Shown here: positions 1 through 11,167 of the stretch, piece after piece
Position numbering within the stretch: position 1 is the first letter of the stretch
How the letters are laid out: the number at the start of each line of letters is the position of its first letter
Assembly: GCF_039614715.1 (NCBI RefSeq)
Contig: NZ_CP154857.1
Span: forward strand, 1,302,001-1,366,000
Source: Microbacterium sp. AZCO
GTDB taxonomy: Bacteria > Actinomycetota > Actinomycetes > Actinomycetales > Microbacteriaceae
Length of the DNA stretch: 64,000 bases
Reading direction: 5' to 3'
Position numbers and translations under genes: made by a program
The notes under the pieces: generated by a model
What the model was told of the DNA's origin: nothing
What the model saw: the letters and a program-made list of their open reading frames with translations, nothing else
Databases searched by the model: none

Positions 1-2260
<2,260 letters not shown>

Positions 2261-2333
2261 GTCGTGATACCAATCGTGGAAAGGCCGGGAGGGCGCGTGA
2301 AAACGCGGCTTCCAGGTTACCCGACCGTCGTCG

Positions 2334-3644
2334 TCACCAGCCGGGCGGAAGCTGCCCGCCCACGGCTGCGAGGGGGCCGCGGGCCTTCACGCCCACTTCG
2401 GCGACCTCGGCGGCGGCATCCGATCTCCACGTGATCCCGCCCCCCGCGCCGACATAGGCGCCGCCGGGGCGCACGACGATCGAGCGGATGACCATCGCGA
2501 GGTCGAGGGCGCCGTCGTCGCCGATCCAGCCGAAGCATCCGGCGAAGACGCCGCGCGGCGCGGCCTCGAGGCTGTGCAGGATCGTCATCGCGGAGAGCTT
2601 GGGCGCGCCCGTCATGCTCCCGGCGGGGAACGTCGCGTCCAGGATGCCGCCGACGGTCCGCCCCTCGGTCAGGATGCCCGACACCGTGCTCACGAGCTGG
2701 TGCACGGCCGGGTAGCTCTCGACGGCGAACAGCCGGTCGACGGCGACAGTGCCGTCGACGCACACGCGGGAGAGGTCGTTGCGCATGAGGTCGACGATCA
2801 TGACGTTCTCGGCGCGCTCCTTCTCGCTCGCGACCAGTTCTGCCGCGAGCGCGGCGTCGGTCGCGGCATCCCCTCCCCTCGGTCGCGTGCCCTTGATGGG
2901 ATGCGTCCGCACGACGCCGTCCTCGACCTCGAGGAAGAGCTCGGGACTCGCGCTCGCCAGCGCGACGCCGCCCGAGCGGATGATGCCGCCGTGGTGGGCT
3001 GGGGTCCGGGCACGCAGTCGCCGGTAGGCGGCGACGGGGTCGACGTGCCCCTCCACCTCGAATCGCGTCGTGAGGCACAGCTGATACGCATCGCCTTCGC
3101 GGATCGCATCTCGACAGCGCTCGATGAGCCGCGCGTACTCGTCGGGCTCGTGCCGCGCGCGCACCGCGAGGCCGTCCGACGCATCGTCGAGCGGAGGGGA
3201 TGGATGCCGCCCCGCGGCGTGCACCGCGAGGACGAAGTCGTCGATCCCATCGCGCGGCGCGACCGCCCAGGCATGTCGCGCGGCGTGGTCGAACGCGACG
3301 AATCGGTCGACCCGCAGCCAGAGCTGCGAGGGCACGTCGGCGTCGGGCGGTGCCGTGGGGGCGCCGGCGCGGGCTGCCGCATCCTCGTATCCGAGCCATC
3401 CGACCCAGCCGCCCCTGAACCGGCCCGGGAGCCCGGAGTCCCGGCGCCCGGGGGTGCAGACGATGTCCCGGATGCCGGCGGTGTCGGCGCCCCGATCGCC
3501 CGCGCCCATCCAGCTCCAGCCGGTCGTCGCATCGGGCCCGGCGTCGAGCCAGAACGAGTCCTCCAGCCGGGCGAAGAGGGCGAGGTAGAGGGCCTCCGGA
3601 TCGACCCATCCGTCGAGGCGCACGGCGACGAGCGGATGGGTCAT
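2334..3644 (-). CDS. pabB: Aminodeoxychorismate synthase component I
   Basis: Chorismate-using enzyme of folate synthesis: with a glutamine amidotransferase (PabA) it makes 4-amino-4-deoxychorismate. The 436-residue product has the anthranilate synthase I/PabB fold. Its C-terminal half carries the family signatures [25 protein letters not shown] and [11 protein letters not shown]. The lysine of PIKGT is the one used by PabB rather than TrpE/menaquinone enzymes. No PabA or PabC partner lies beside it. A TAGCCT hexamer (3651-3656, read on the minus strand) ends 6 nt before the ATG, so the message is probably leaderless. folC, another folate gene, is in the same window at 44.5 kb but not linked. 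Confidence 0.9.
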   Translation of the reverse strand: MTHPLVAVRLDGWVDPEALYLALFARLEDSFWLDAGPDATTGWSWMGAGDRGADTAGIRDIVCTPGRRDSGLPGRFRGGWVGWLGYEDAAARAGAPTAPPDADVPSQLWLRVDRFVAFDHAARHAWAVAPRDGIDDFVLAVHAAGRHPSPPLDDASDGLAVRARHEPDEYARLIERCRDAIREGDAYQLCLTTRFEVEGHVDPVAAYRRLRARTPAHHGGIIRSGGVALASASPELFLEVEDGVVRTHPIKGTRPRGGDAATDAALAAELVASEKERAENVMIVDLMRNDLSRVCVDGTVAVDRLFAVESYPAVHQLVSTVSGILTEGRTVGGILDATFPAGSMTGAPKLSAMTILHSLEAAPRGVFAGCFGWIGDDGALDLAMVIRSIVVRPGGAYVGAGGGITWRSDAAAEVAEVGVKARGPLAAVGGQLPPGW

Positions 3645-3686
3645 CTTCCCAGGCTAGGGCGCGGCCCCGGGATCTAGGCTCGTGGC

Positions 3687-4370
3687 GTGAACGAGTTCCT
3701 CACGTGGCTGCTCGATGCTGTGCAGAGCGTCGATCCCGTCGTGCGGACCCTCATCGCCGGCGTCGCGGTCATGCTCGAGACCAGCATCCTCGTGGGCCTC
3801 GTCGTTCCCGGCGACACGATCGTCATCGTCGCGGGAACAGCGGTCGCCTCGCCGGTCGAGGGGGTCATCCTCGGGATCGCGGTCGTCATCGGGGCGCTCA
3901 TCGGCGAGAGCGTCGGATTCTGGCTCGGGCGGTTCCTCGGTCCCCGCATCCGCGCGTCCCGCCTGGGGCAGCGGCTGGGCGACGACAAGTGGGAGCGCTC
4001 GGAGCGGTACCTCCGACGCCGCGGCGGGCCGGCCATCTTCATCTCGCGCTTCCTGCCCGTCCTGCACTCCCTCGTCCCGCTCACGGTCGGCATGAGCGGA
4101 TACCCCTATCGCCGCTTCCTCGCGTGGACGGCTCCCGCGTGCGCCGTGTGGGCCGCGCTCTACATCTCGGTGTCGGCGGCGGCCGCGGGCACCTACCGCG
4201 AGCTCGCGGATCAGCTGCACTACGCCGGCTACATCTTCGTCGCCGTCATCGTCGTCTTCCTCCTGCTCGTCTTCCTCGCGAAGAAGGTCATCGAGCGCGT
4301 CGAGCGCCGCCACCTCCAGGATGCGGACACCCCGTCGGCGCGACCCGTCGAGGAGGACATGGAAGACTGA
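3687..4370 (+). CDS. DedA family integral membrane protein
   Basis: A 227-residue DedA/SNARE-associated (VTT-fold) membrane protein. Visible family features are PGDTIVIVAG in the first third, the GRFLGPRIRA stretch and the RFLPVLHSLVPLTVGMSGYP segment. Four to five hydrophobic segments include two re-entrant-like helices and a final transmembrane helix around residues 180-205, followed by a charged tail. DedA proteins are linked to undecaprenyl-phosphate or lipid scrambling and envelope homeostasis; the substrate here is not predictable. The start is GTG at 3687, 6 nt after a TAGGCT hexamer (3675-3680), so it is probably leaderless. The next gene starts 4 nt after the stop and is likely co-transcribed. 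Confidence 0.88.
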   Translation: MNEFLTWLLDAVQSVDPVVRTLIAGVAVMLETSILVGLVVPGDTIVIVAGTAVASPVEGVILGIAVVIGALIGESVGFWLGRFLGPRIRASRLGQRLGDDKWERSERYLRRRGGPAIFISRFLPVLHSLVPLTVGMSGYPYRRFLAWTAPACAVWAALYISVSAAAAGTYRELADQLHYAGYIFVAVIVVFLLLVFLAKKVIERVERRHLQDADTPSARPVEEDMED

Positions 4371-4374
4371 GGGG

Positions 4375-5406
4375 ATGCCCGCCACCGCCCCACCCCGCGC
4401 CAAGGTGCTGTGGCTCGCTCGCCTCGAGTACCGCTTCCACACCTGGCGCGAACGCCGTGCGCGAGCGCGCGGCCAGAAGCCCACCGTCACCCCGTTCCCC
4501 GGCTACGGGGGTGTGGACTGGGTGCGCGTGCTCGGCCGCGTCCTCATCGTGCCGCCCGTCAAGCCCATCGGCACCGGCGAGTACGCCAGCGTCCGCGGCT
4601 GGCGCAGCTTCCTGTCGGTCCCCGTCGGATTCGCGCAGGTGTCCATCACGATCGCCGGCGTCACGCACGACGTCGTCACCGATCGCGGCGGCGTGCTCGA
4701 CACGGTCCTCCCCGCGCGGCTCGAGCCCGGCTGGCAGACGTTCGAGATGTCGGTCGAGGGCGGCGAGCCCGTCGAGACCCGCGTCTTCATCGTCGGTCCC
4801 GATGTGCGGTTCGGCGTGGTCTCCGACGTCGACGACACCGTGATGGTGACGGCGCTCCCCCGGCCCCTCCTCGCGGCGTGGAACTCGTTCGTCGTCGACG
4901 AGCACGCGCGCCAGCCGGTGCCCGGCATGGCCGTGCTGCTCGAGCGCATCGCGCGCGACAATCCCGGTTCGCCGATGATCTATCTGTCGACCGGAGCGTG
5001 GAACATCGCCCCCACGCTCATCCGATTCCTCCGTCGGCATCTCTTCCCGCCCGGGTCGATCCTGCTGACGGACTGGGGTCCCACCCACGACCGCTGGTTC
5101 CGCAGCGGCATGGCGCACAAGCTCTCCAACCTGAACCGGCTCGCCCGGGAGTTCCCGCAGATCCGGTGGCTCCTCATCGGCGACGACGGCCAGCACGACG
5201 ACAAGATCTACACGTCGTTCACGCGCCGGCATCCCGGCAATGTCGTGGGCGTCGCGATCCGCCGCCTGTCCCCCGCCGAGGCGGTGCTCGCGGGCGGTCG
5301 CACGAACGTGGACGACCACTCGGCGGCCTCCGTGCCGTGGGTCACCGACTCCGACGGCGCAGGGCTCCTCGAGCGACTCGAAGAGGTCGGCGTCCTCGAG
5401 TCCTGA
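4375..5406 (+). CDS. App1-like phosphatase domain protein (DUF2183)
   Basis: A 343-residue protein whose C-terminal half matches the App1 phosphatidate-phosphatase-type catalytic domain. The HAD-like DVDDTV motif (DxDxT nucleophile and acid) is followed by YLSTGAWN and the downstream IGDDGQHD motif that carries the metal-binding acids. The N-terminal part (about residues 1-150) is a beta-rich domain typical of the bacterial members. The ATG at 4375 is preferred over the in-frame ATG at 4321 because the latter lies inside the DedA gene. Translational coupling to DedA (4-nt gap) fits a joint role in membrane lipid or phosphate turnover, but this is inference. Substrate unknown. Confidence 0.82.
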   Translation: MPATAPPRAKVLWLARLEYRFHTWRERRARARGQKPTVTPFPGYGGVDWVRVLGRVLIVPPVKPIGTGEYASVRGWRSFLSVPVGFAQVSITIAGVTHDVVTDRGGVLDTVLPARLEPGWQTFEMSVEGGEPVETRVFIVGPDVRFGVVSDVDDTVMVTALPRPLLAAWNSFVVDEHARQPVPGMAVLLERIARDNPGSPMIYLSTGAWNIAPTLIRFLRRHLFPPGSILLTDWGPTHDRWFRSGMAHKLSNLNRLAREFPQIRWLLIGDDGQHDDKIYTSFTRRHPGNVVGVAIRRLSPAEAVLAGGRTNVDDHSAASVPWVTDSDGAGLLERLEEVGVLES

Positions 5407-5434
5407 CGTCGGAGGCCGCGCGTAGGCTGGCGGC

Positions 5435-6145
5435 ATGTGCGGAAGATTCGTCGTCGCGAACGTCGGCTCCGAGCTCGTGGGCGTGCTGCGCGTCGACGTC
5501 GAGGCCGACGATCTGCCCGAGCCGTCGTACAACATCGCGCCGACGTCGTCGGTCGCGATCGTGCTCGATTCGGCCAAGACCGACCCGCCGACGCGACGCC
5601 TCGAGCCCGCCCGCTGGGGTCTCGTGCCGCCGTGGGCCAAGGACGTCAAGATCGGCGCCCGCGCGTTCAACGCGCGCGCCGAGGAGCTCGAAGACAAGCC
5701 CATGTTCCGCAAGGCGCTCGAGAAGCGCCGCGCCGTCGTGCCCGCGACCGGCTACTACGAGTGGAAGAAGGCCGGCGACGAGAAGATCCCGCACTACATC
5801 CACCCGGCCGACGGCGAGCCCATGTTCTTCGCGGGTCTGTACGAGTGGTGGAAGGATCCGGCGAAGCCCGAAGACGACCCCGACCGGTGGATGCTGAGCT
5901 TCACGATCCTCACCCGTGACTCGATCGGACGCCTGGGATCGATCCACGACCGCATGCCGCTGTTCATCGACGCCGATCACGCCGATGCATGGCTCGACCC
6001 GAGCACCGACAACGTGCGCGACGTGCTCGATGCCGCGATCGACGCGGCTCCCGCGATCGCGGACACGCTCGACAACCACGTCGTCGGCAAGGCCGTCGGC
6101 AACGTGCGCAACAACTCCCCCGAGCTCATCGAGCCGGTCGACTGA
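5435..6145 (+). CDS. SRAP domain protein (YedK/HMCES family) that shields abasic sites
   Basis: A 236-residue SOS-response-associated peptidase (SRAP) family protein. Its hallmark is Cys2 in MCGRF, which after methionine removal forms a thiazolidine crosslink with abasic sites in single-stranded DNA. The other conserved residues are present: Asn33 in YNIAPT, Glu109 in ATGYYEW and His171 in IHDRMP. The length is typical. TAGGCT at 5423-5428 ends 6 nt before the ATG, indicating a leaderless message. No SOS (LexA) box was recognised nearby. A putative DNA glycosylase follows 37 nt downstream on the same strand; a glycosylase creates the abasic sites this protein binds, so a joint repair role is plausible. 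Confidence 0.93.
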   Translation: MCGRFVVANVGSELVGVLRVDVEADDLPEPSYNIAPTSSVAIVLDSAKTDPPTRRLEPARWGLVPPWAKDVKIGARAFNARAEELEDKPMFRKALEKRRAVVPATGYYEWKKAGDEKIPHYIHPADGEPMFFAGLYEWWKDPAKPEDDPDRWMLSFTILTRDSIGRLGSIHDRMPLFIDADHADAWLDPSTDNVRDVLDAAIDAAPAIADTLDNHVVGKAVGNVRNNSPELIEPVD

Positions 6146-6182
6146 CCCGGCGACTCCCAGGCCGCCCGCCTATCCTCGAGTG

Positions 6183-7055
6183 GTGACGACCCTCGCTCCC
6201 GCCCGCTTCACCCGCGTGCTCGGCGATGACGAGTGGCGCGCGCTCGAGCGGGCGCACGAGGAGCGGGCGGACGCCGCGACCGCTGCCCATCGTGCCCGCG
6301 CGGCGCGGGGTGAGAAGCATCCCGTCGAGGACTTCCTCTTCACGTACTACTCCTACAAGCCGGCACTGCTCCGGCGCTGGCACCCCGGCGCGGGCGTCGA
6401 GCTCGCCGACGCCGCCGGCACGCCGCGCGAGGAGTGGCGGTGGTACGTCCCGGGCTCGGCGCCCGGGTCGCTCATCGTCGATGACGCGGGGTTCCGCGCC
6501 GAGAAAGCCCTCCTCGTGGAGGGCGTGGCCAAGATCCTCCGTGCGACGGCCGGCCGCGCCGGCTCCTTCGGCTGCTTCGGACTGCACGAGTGGGCGATGG
6601 TGTACCGGCAGGGCGAGCACCGGCATCCCGTTCCCCTCCGTCTGGGGCAGGACGGGACCGATGACGTCGTCGACGCGCACGATCTGAAGTGCACGCACTT
6701 CGACGCCTACCGGTTCTTCACTCCCGCCGCCGCGCCGCTCAACCGCGACACGCCGACCCGCGACCGTCAGGCGGCGCTCGAGCAGCCTGGCTGCCTCCAC
6801 GCCGGCATGGACCTCTACAAGTGGGCGATGAAGCTCGGACCGCTCGTTCCGGGCGACCTCCTGCTCGACACGTTCGCGCTCGCGAGGGACATCAGGGTGC
6901 TCGACATGCAGGCCTCGCCCTACGACCTGGCCGATCTCGGGTATGCCCCCGTGCGCATCGAGACCGCCGAGGGGAAGGCGGAGTACGTGCGCCGCCAGCG
7001 CGACTTCAGCGTGCGGGGTCAGGCGCTGCGCGAACGGCTCCTCGCTGTCGTCTAA
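6183..7055 (+). CDS. Putative 3-methyladenine DNA glycosylase (conserved actinobacterial family)
   Basis: A product of about 290 residues from an actinobacterial family commonly annotated as 3-methyladenine DNA glycosylase. The recognisable block is HPVEDFLFTYYSYKPALLRRWHPG, here written with residues around 40-63, and the CLHAGMDLYKWAMKLGP region. I see no helix-hairpin-helix motif and no AlkA/Tag signature, so the enzymatic label rests on family naming rather than on visible catalytic residues. GTG at 6183 is chosen over GTG at 6180 because it lies exactly 6 nt after TATCCT (6171-6176), matching the leaderless spacing of neighbours. It sits 3' of the SRAP gene and overlaps the convergent glycosidase gene by 4 nt. 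Confidence 0.6.
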   Translation: MTTLAPARFTRVLGDDEWRALERAHEERADAATAAHRARAARGEKHPVEDFLFTYYSYKPALLRRWHPGAGVELADAAGTPREEWRWYVPGSAPGSLIVDDAGFRAEKALLVEGVAKILRATAGRAGSFGCFGLHEWAMVYRQGEHRHPVPLRLGQDGTDDVVDAHDLKCTHFDAYRFFTPAAAPLNRDTPTRDRQAALEQPGCLHAGMDLYKWAMKLGPLVPGDLLLDTFALARDIRVLDMQASPYDLADLGYAPVRIETAEGKAEYVRRQRDFSVRGQALRERLLAVV

Positions 7056-8251
7056 CCGGCCGGAGCGCAGTCGGCGCAGGGCATCAGCCCGTGTCCGTCC
7101 ATGGCGAGCTGCAGCCGCAGAGCGGTCACGCGCGTGGCCGCCTCGTCGAGCCGCGCCGCGGGCAGCGCGCCGGATTCCACGGCGGCGACGATGCCGTCCA
7201 CGATGCGCGGGGCCGTGTCGGCGCTCGAGAACATGATCGTCAGCAGCAGGTCGTTCCCTGCAGCGAGCGCGGCGACGGCATTCGCGACGGGGTCTCGATA
7301 CTGGGGGATGCCGGAGGCCTCGAGCATGCCGAGATCGTCGGTCACCGCGACCCCCTGGAACCCCAGCTCCTCTCGCGCGATCCGGTGCCATTCCGGCGAG
7401 AGCGACGCCGGGGCCGCATCGACCGCCGTATAGGCGAGATGCCCGAACATGAGGAGCTCCGCGCCCGCCTGGATCCCCGCCTCGAACGGCAGGGCGTCCG
7501 AGGCCGCCCACGCCGCCTTCGACAGGCTCGTCGAGGGGATGACGGTGTGCGAGTCGCCGGGCGCGGCGCCGTGGCCCGGGAAGTGCTTGAGCGTCGTGAA
7601 GGCCGCGTCGCCCTCGCCGCGGACGGCGGCCGCGACGCGATCGGCCGAGGCGTCCGGCGTGGTGCCGAGCGCGCGACGGTAGATGAACATCGACGGGTCG
7701 TCCGTGACGTCGGCGACCACGCCGAAGTTCACGCCGATCCCCGCGCGCTGCACGAGCGCCCCCCGGCCCGCGAACGCATCGGTCGCGGCGGCGGGGTCCT
7801 GCGATTTGAGAGTGAGGGACGAGGGGAAGTCGTCCCACGGCAGACGCGACACGTCGCCGCCCTCTTGGTCGACGGCGATGAGCGGCGGCAGAGCCGGGTC
7901 TGTCGTGAGGGCGGCCGTGACGGCGCGCAGCTCCGCCTCGGTGGGCGGGACATTGGCGCCCATCAGGATGAAGCCGCCGATTCCCGTCCGCTGCATGTAG
8001 TCGCGCAGCACGCCGGGATCCGTCGAGGGCACGTGACCCATGACGACGGAGGCGGCCTTGGCGCGCAGGTCCATGGCGCTCACGAGCCGGGTGGCTTCGG
8101 CCCTCGCGGCGCCGTCCGGCGCGGAGACGACCGTCACCACCGGGTCGGCGGCCGCGGCGGTGCCGCCGGCCGCGGGGGTCGCCGTCGTCGCGAGGCCCGC
8201 GACGGCGAGGACCGCGGCGGCGGTCATCCAGCCCCGACGCGACCTGCCCAT
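7052..8251 (-). CDS. Secreted glycoside hydrolase family 3 (beta-N-acetylhexosaminidase-like)
   Basis: A 399-residue GH3 N-terminal-domain protein. It begins with a signal peptide (basic MGRSRRGW, then a hydrophobic AAAVLAVAGLA core and an Ala-rich cleavage region near residue 28), so it should act outside the membrane. The NagZ-type signature is clear: LKHFPGHGAAPGDSH, and the nucleophile region AVTDDLGML. NagZ-like enzymes release terminal N-acetylglucosamine from muropeptides or chitin fragments; cell-wall turnover or chitin use is the likely role. TAGGCT (8258-8263, minus strand) lies 6 nt before the ATG, so it is probably leaderless. The gene is monocistronic, with the tandem-repeat gap 8273-8368 upstream. 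Confidence 0.87.
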   Translation of the reverse strand: MGRSRRGWMTAAAVLAVAGLATTATPAAGGTAAAADPVVTVVSAPDGAARAEATRLVSAMDLRAKAASVVMGHVPSTDPGVLRDYMQRTGIGGFILMGANVPPTEAELRAVTAALTTDPALPPLIAVDQEGGDVSRLPWDDFPSSLTLKSQDPAAATDAFAGRGALVQRAGIGVNFGVVADVTDDPSMFIYRRALGTTPDASADRVAAAVRGEGDAAFTTLKHFPGHGAAPGDSHTVIPSTSLSKAAWAASDALPFEAGIQAGAELLMFGHLAYTAVDAAPASLSPEWHRIAREELGFQGVAVTDDLGMLEASGIPQYRDPVANAVAALAAGNDLLLTIMFSSADTAPRIVDGIVAAVESGALPAARLDEAATRVTALRLQLAMDGHGLMPCADCAPAG

Positions 8252-8272
8252 GCGTCGAGCCTACGTCGGGGT

Positions 8273-8368
8273 CCGACGCCCGTCGTCAGGGTTCGGGGTC
8301 CGACGCCCGTCGTCAGTGTCAAGCGCCGACGCCCGTCGTCAGTACCGGGCGCCGACGCCCGTCGTCAG
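8273..8368. repeat. Four-copy tandem repeat, 26-27 bp period, carrying a gene 3' end
   Basis: The 17-mer CCGACGCCCGTCGTCAG occurs four times, starting at 8273, 8300, 8326 and 8352 (steps 27, 26, 26). Each copy contains the dyad CGACG-N5-CGTCG (5-bp stem). Read on the minus strand each copy carries TGA; in the copy at 8352 this TGA (8365-8367) is the real stop codon of the acyl-CoA dehydrogenase gene. The array therefore looks like serial duplication of that gene's terminal nucleotides. It may also work as a set of small hairpins at the transcript end. Confidence 0.85.
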
Positions 8369-10041
8369 TGCCGGGCGACGATGGCGGCGGCATCCGTGCC
8401 CGCGGGAAGCGAGCCGTACTGCGCCGTGCGATCCTCGCCGAGCCGCGCCGCGATGAACGCCTCGGCGTCGACCGACGGCGCGTGCCGCAGCATGAGCGAT
8501 GCCTGGAAGCCGAGGGCGAGGCTCTCGGTGAGCCGCCGGGCATGGACGGGAGCCGTCTCGGGCTCGGCTGCGACCTCGGTGAGGAGGGTCAGCGTCCGAT
8601 CGACGTGCGCATCGAGGACCGCCGATGAGCCGCGCGTCGTGAACAGCTCGTCGGCGAAGGCATCGGCGGAGTCGGGGTCGCGGCTGAGCGCACGGAGCAC
8701 ATCGAGCGCGATGACATTGCCCGAGCCCTCCCAGATCGCCATGACGGGCTGCTCGCGATAGCGCCGCGCGAGCGGGAACGACTCCGTGTAGCCGTTGCCG
8801 CCGAGGCACTCCAGCGCCTCGTATGCGTGCTGGGGTCCGCGCTTGCACACTTGGTACTTCGACACCGGCGTCGCGAGCCGGCGCAGGGCGATGTCGCCAT
8901 CGGATGCCTCGGCCTCGTACAGCTGCGCGAGGCGCAGGCCCGCCAGCATCGCGGCCTCCGACTCGAGCGCGAGATCGGCGAGCACCGCCGTCATGGCGGG
9001 CTGGTCGACGAGCTTCGCCCCGAACGCGGCGCGCCCGCGCGCGTGCCACACGGCCTCCGCGACCGACTGCCGCATCCCCGCGGCCGTCCCGAGCACGCAG
9101 TCGAGCCGCGTCCGCTGCACCATCTCGATGATGGTGCGCACGCCCCGACCGGGCTCGCCCACGAGCGTGCCGACCGTGCCGTCGAACTCGATCTCGGCGG
9201 AGGCGTTGGAGCGGTTGCCGAGCTTGTCCTTGAGGCGCTGGATGCGGAACACGTTACGCACGCCGTGCGACAGCATCCGGGGCACGAAGAGGCAGCTGAG
9301 CCCTTCCTCCGTGGCGCCGTCACGGGTGTTGGCGAGGACGAGGAAGCCGTCCGACATCGGCGCGGAGCAGAACCACTTGTGCCCGGTGAGCTGGTACGAG
9401 CGTCCGCCCAGATGCACGCCGACCGTCGTGCCGGCCCGCACGTCGGAACCCCCCTGCTTCTCGGTCATCGCCATGCCGATGAGGGCGCTGTGCTTCTCGT
9501 CGTGCGGCAGCAGCCGCGGCTCGTAGTCGCGGGAGTAGAGCTTGGGCAGCCACTCGTCCGCCACCCAGGGCGAGTCCTTCATCGATGCGACCGCCGCGTG
9601 GGTCATCGACACGGGGCACGCGTGGCCGGGCTCGACCTGCGCGAACAGCATGAACGTCGCGGCGCGGGCGACATGCGCCCCGGGGCGCGGGTCTGCCCAG
9701 GCCGACGTGTGGGCGCCGGCGGCGACTGCCGCACTCAGGATCCGGTGATACGACGGGTCGTACTCGACCTCGTCGATGCGGTAGCCCCAGCGGTCGTGCG
9801 GGTACGCGACAGGCGTATGCGTGTTCGCGAGGTCGGCGTCGCGCTGGAAGTCGAGCGACCCGACGAGCGCGCCCGATTCGTGCAGCTGAGGGTCGGCCCA
9901 CTCGGCGCCGAATGCGTGCACGGCGCTGCGCAGCGGCCCGTTGAGCTCGTACTCGTCGATGTCGACGCGCCACGGCGGCTGATTCTCGACGTAGTGCGTC
10001 GCCGCGCCGATGACGCGCCGGCCCCGCGTGTACGAGGTCAC
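8365..10041 (-). CDS. AidB-like acyl-CoA dehydrogenase family flavoprotein
   Basis: A 558-residue acyl-CoA dehydrogenase superfamily member of the AidB branch. It has the N-terminal THYVENQPPW block, the flavin/active-site region GMAMTEKQGGSDV, RTRLDCVLGTA and the C-terminal ALECLGGNGYTESFPLARRYRE segment. In E. coli AidB is part of the adaptive response to alkylating agents and binds DNA; isovaleryl-CoA oxidation has also been reported for the family. GTG at 10041 is chosen because it overlaps the stop of the preceding peptidase gene by 4 nt (GTGA); longer upstream frames run inside that gene. The pair is thus translationally coupled. The stop codon lies in the last unit of the 8273-8368 repeat. 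Confidence 0.85.
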   Translation of the reverse strand: MTSYTRGRRVIGAATHYVENQPPWRVDIDEYELNGPLRSAVHAFGAEWADPQLHESGALVGSLDFQRDADLANTHTPVAYPHDRWGYRIDEVEYDPSYHRILSAAVAAGAHTSAWADPRPGAHVARAATFMLFAQVEPGHACPVSMTHAAVASMKDSPWVADEWLPKLYSRDYEPRLLPHDEKHSALIGMAMTEKQGGSDVRAGTTVGVHLGGRSYQLTGHKWFCSAPMSDGFLVLANTRDGATEEGLSCLFVPRMLSHGVRNVFRIQRLKDKLGNRSNASAEIEFDGTVGTLVGEPGRGVRTIIEMVQRTRLDCVLGTAAGMRQSVAEAVWHARGRAAFGAKLVDQPAMTAVLADLALESEAAMLAGLRLAQLYEAEASDGDIALRRLATPVSKYQVCKRGPQHAYEALECLGGNGYTESFPLARRYREQPVMAIWEGSGNVIALDVLRALSRDPDSADAFADELFTTRGSSAVLDAHVDRTLTLLTEVAAEPETAPVHARRLTESLALGFQASLMLRHAPSVDAEAFIAARLGEDRTAQYGSLPAGTDAAAIVARH

Positions 10042-11126
10042 GCGGGCTCGGCCTCCTGCATCGGGAGGGCCAGCCGGTACTGCTCCTCCGTCGTGAGCGG
10101 GGCCTTCGTGATGATCTCGTGCATGAAGCCGAGCTTGCGGCGGACGGGCCCCGAGATGGTGAAGGGATAGAGGTCGCCGAATCCCATCGCCCGGTTGATG
10201 CGGTTGAAGGCCTCCGACATCCACTCCCAGTCGGACAGCAGCTGTGCGATCGGCTGATCGCGATACGTCCCCAGCGGGACGACGTCGATGTCGCGCAGGC
10301 TCGTGACCGAGGCATCCAGATGGATGCCGATCGCCGCCGCCGTCTGCAGGGTGCCGCTGATGTGGAGATAGTGCGCCCACGTCTCGGCGAAGTCCTCCCA
10401 GGGATGCATCGTGGCGTACTCCGAGATGAAGGACTCGTGCCAGTTCTCGGGTGCACCCAGGGAGTAGTGGCGTTTGATGGCGTCGCGGTAGCTGGCGCGC
10501 TCATCGCCGAACAGGTCGCGACAGCGCGCCCAGTCCTGGTCGTTGGTGAGCAGCACGTTCTGGAAGTAGTGCCCGGTCTCGTGGCGCAGGTGCCCGAGCA
10601 TCGTGCGATACGGCTCGCCGAGCTTGATGCGCAGCGCCTCTCGGCGGTCGTCGAGGCTCTCGGCGAGGTCGATCGTGACGATGCCGTTCGCGTGGCCGAT
10701 CATGACGGGGCGGCCGAGCGAGATGCTCGAGAGCAGGTCGAAGCCGAGGCCGCCCGGCTTGACGTCCCACGGGACGATCGGCACGCCGAGGTCGCCGAGC
10801 TGGAGCAGGAGGCGACGCTTCGCTTCTTCGGTCTTGGCGAGCTTGGAGAGGGCGACCGTGTCATCGGGGTCGGGACGCGTGCGCGTCAGCCGGCACGAGA
10901 AGCAGCGACCGGCCGGGGCGTCCTCCCAGACGAGCCAGTTGCAGTCCCACCCGCGGTTCGAGCACGTGTACCAGTTCTGGCCGTCGATGACCGTTCGGCC
11001 CTTGTTCACGGCGTGGAACTGGCGCGAGAGGATGTGGTACCCGAGCTCGGCGTCGCAGTTGGAGCACGTCAGCGCATCGAGGTACAGGAAGTGCCGGCAG
11101 ACGGGGCACCGGGGTTGCGAGATCAC
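10038..11126 (-). CDS. Putative zinc-binding metallopeptidase with N-terminal zinc ribbons
   Basis: A 362-residue protein of the putative zinc-binding peptidase family (Peptidase_Mx type). The N-terminus has ribbon-like cysteine pairs CPVCRHF, CSNCDAE and a third CFSC, with CSNRGWDC between. The central part has a gluzincin-like HETGHYF with a downstream HPWEDFAETWAHY segment. It lacks a signal peptide and is probably cytoplasmic. No substrate is known for the family. GTG at 11126 lies 6 nt after TACGGT (11133-11138, minus strand), indicating a leaderless start; the next GTG upstream is followed by a stop. It overlaps the AidB-like gene by 4 nt, and this coupling is the best hint to its role. 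Confidence 0.8.
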   Translation of the reverse strand: MISQPRCPVCRHFLYLDALTCSNCDAELGYHILSRQFHAVNKGRTVIDGQNWYTCSNRGWDCNWLVWEDAPAGRCFSCRLTRTRPDPDDTVALSKLAKTEEAKRRLLLQLGDLGVPIVPWDVKPGGLGFDLLSSISLGRPVMIGHANGIVTIDLAESLDDRREALRIKLGEPYRTMLGHLRHETGHYFQNVLLTNDQDWARCRDLFGDERASYRDAIKRHYSLGAPENWHESFISEYATMHPWEDFAETWAHYLHISGTLQTAAAIGIHLDASVTSLRDIDVVPLGTYRDQPIAQLLSDWEWMSEAFNRINRAMGFGDLYPFTISGPVRRKLGFMHEIITKAPLTTEEQYRLALPMQEAEPA

Positions 11127-11167
11127 TGGATCACCGTAGCCCCGCTGACGCCGGATGCGACATGGCC

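Noticed and set aside
5407..5434. LexA/SOS box before the SRAP gene
   Set aside because: No GAAC-N4-GTTC-like dyad; only a TAGGCT promoter hexamer is visible.
8273..8368. CRISPR array
   Set aside because: Units are 26-27 bp with 9-10 bp spacers, far too short, and no cas genes occur in the window.
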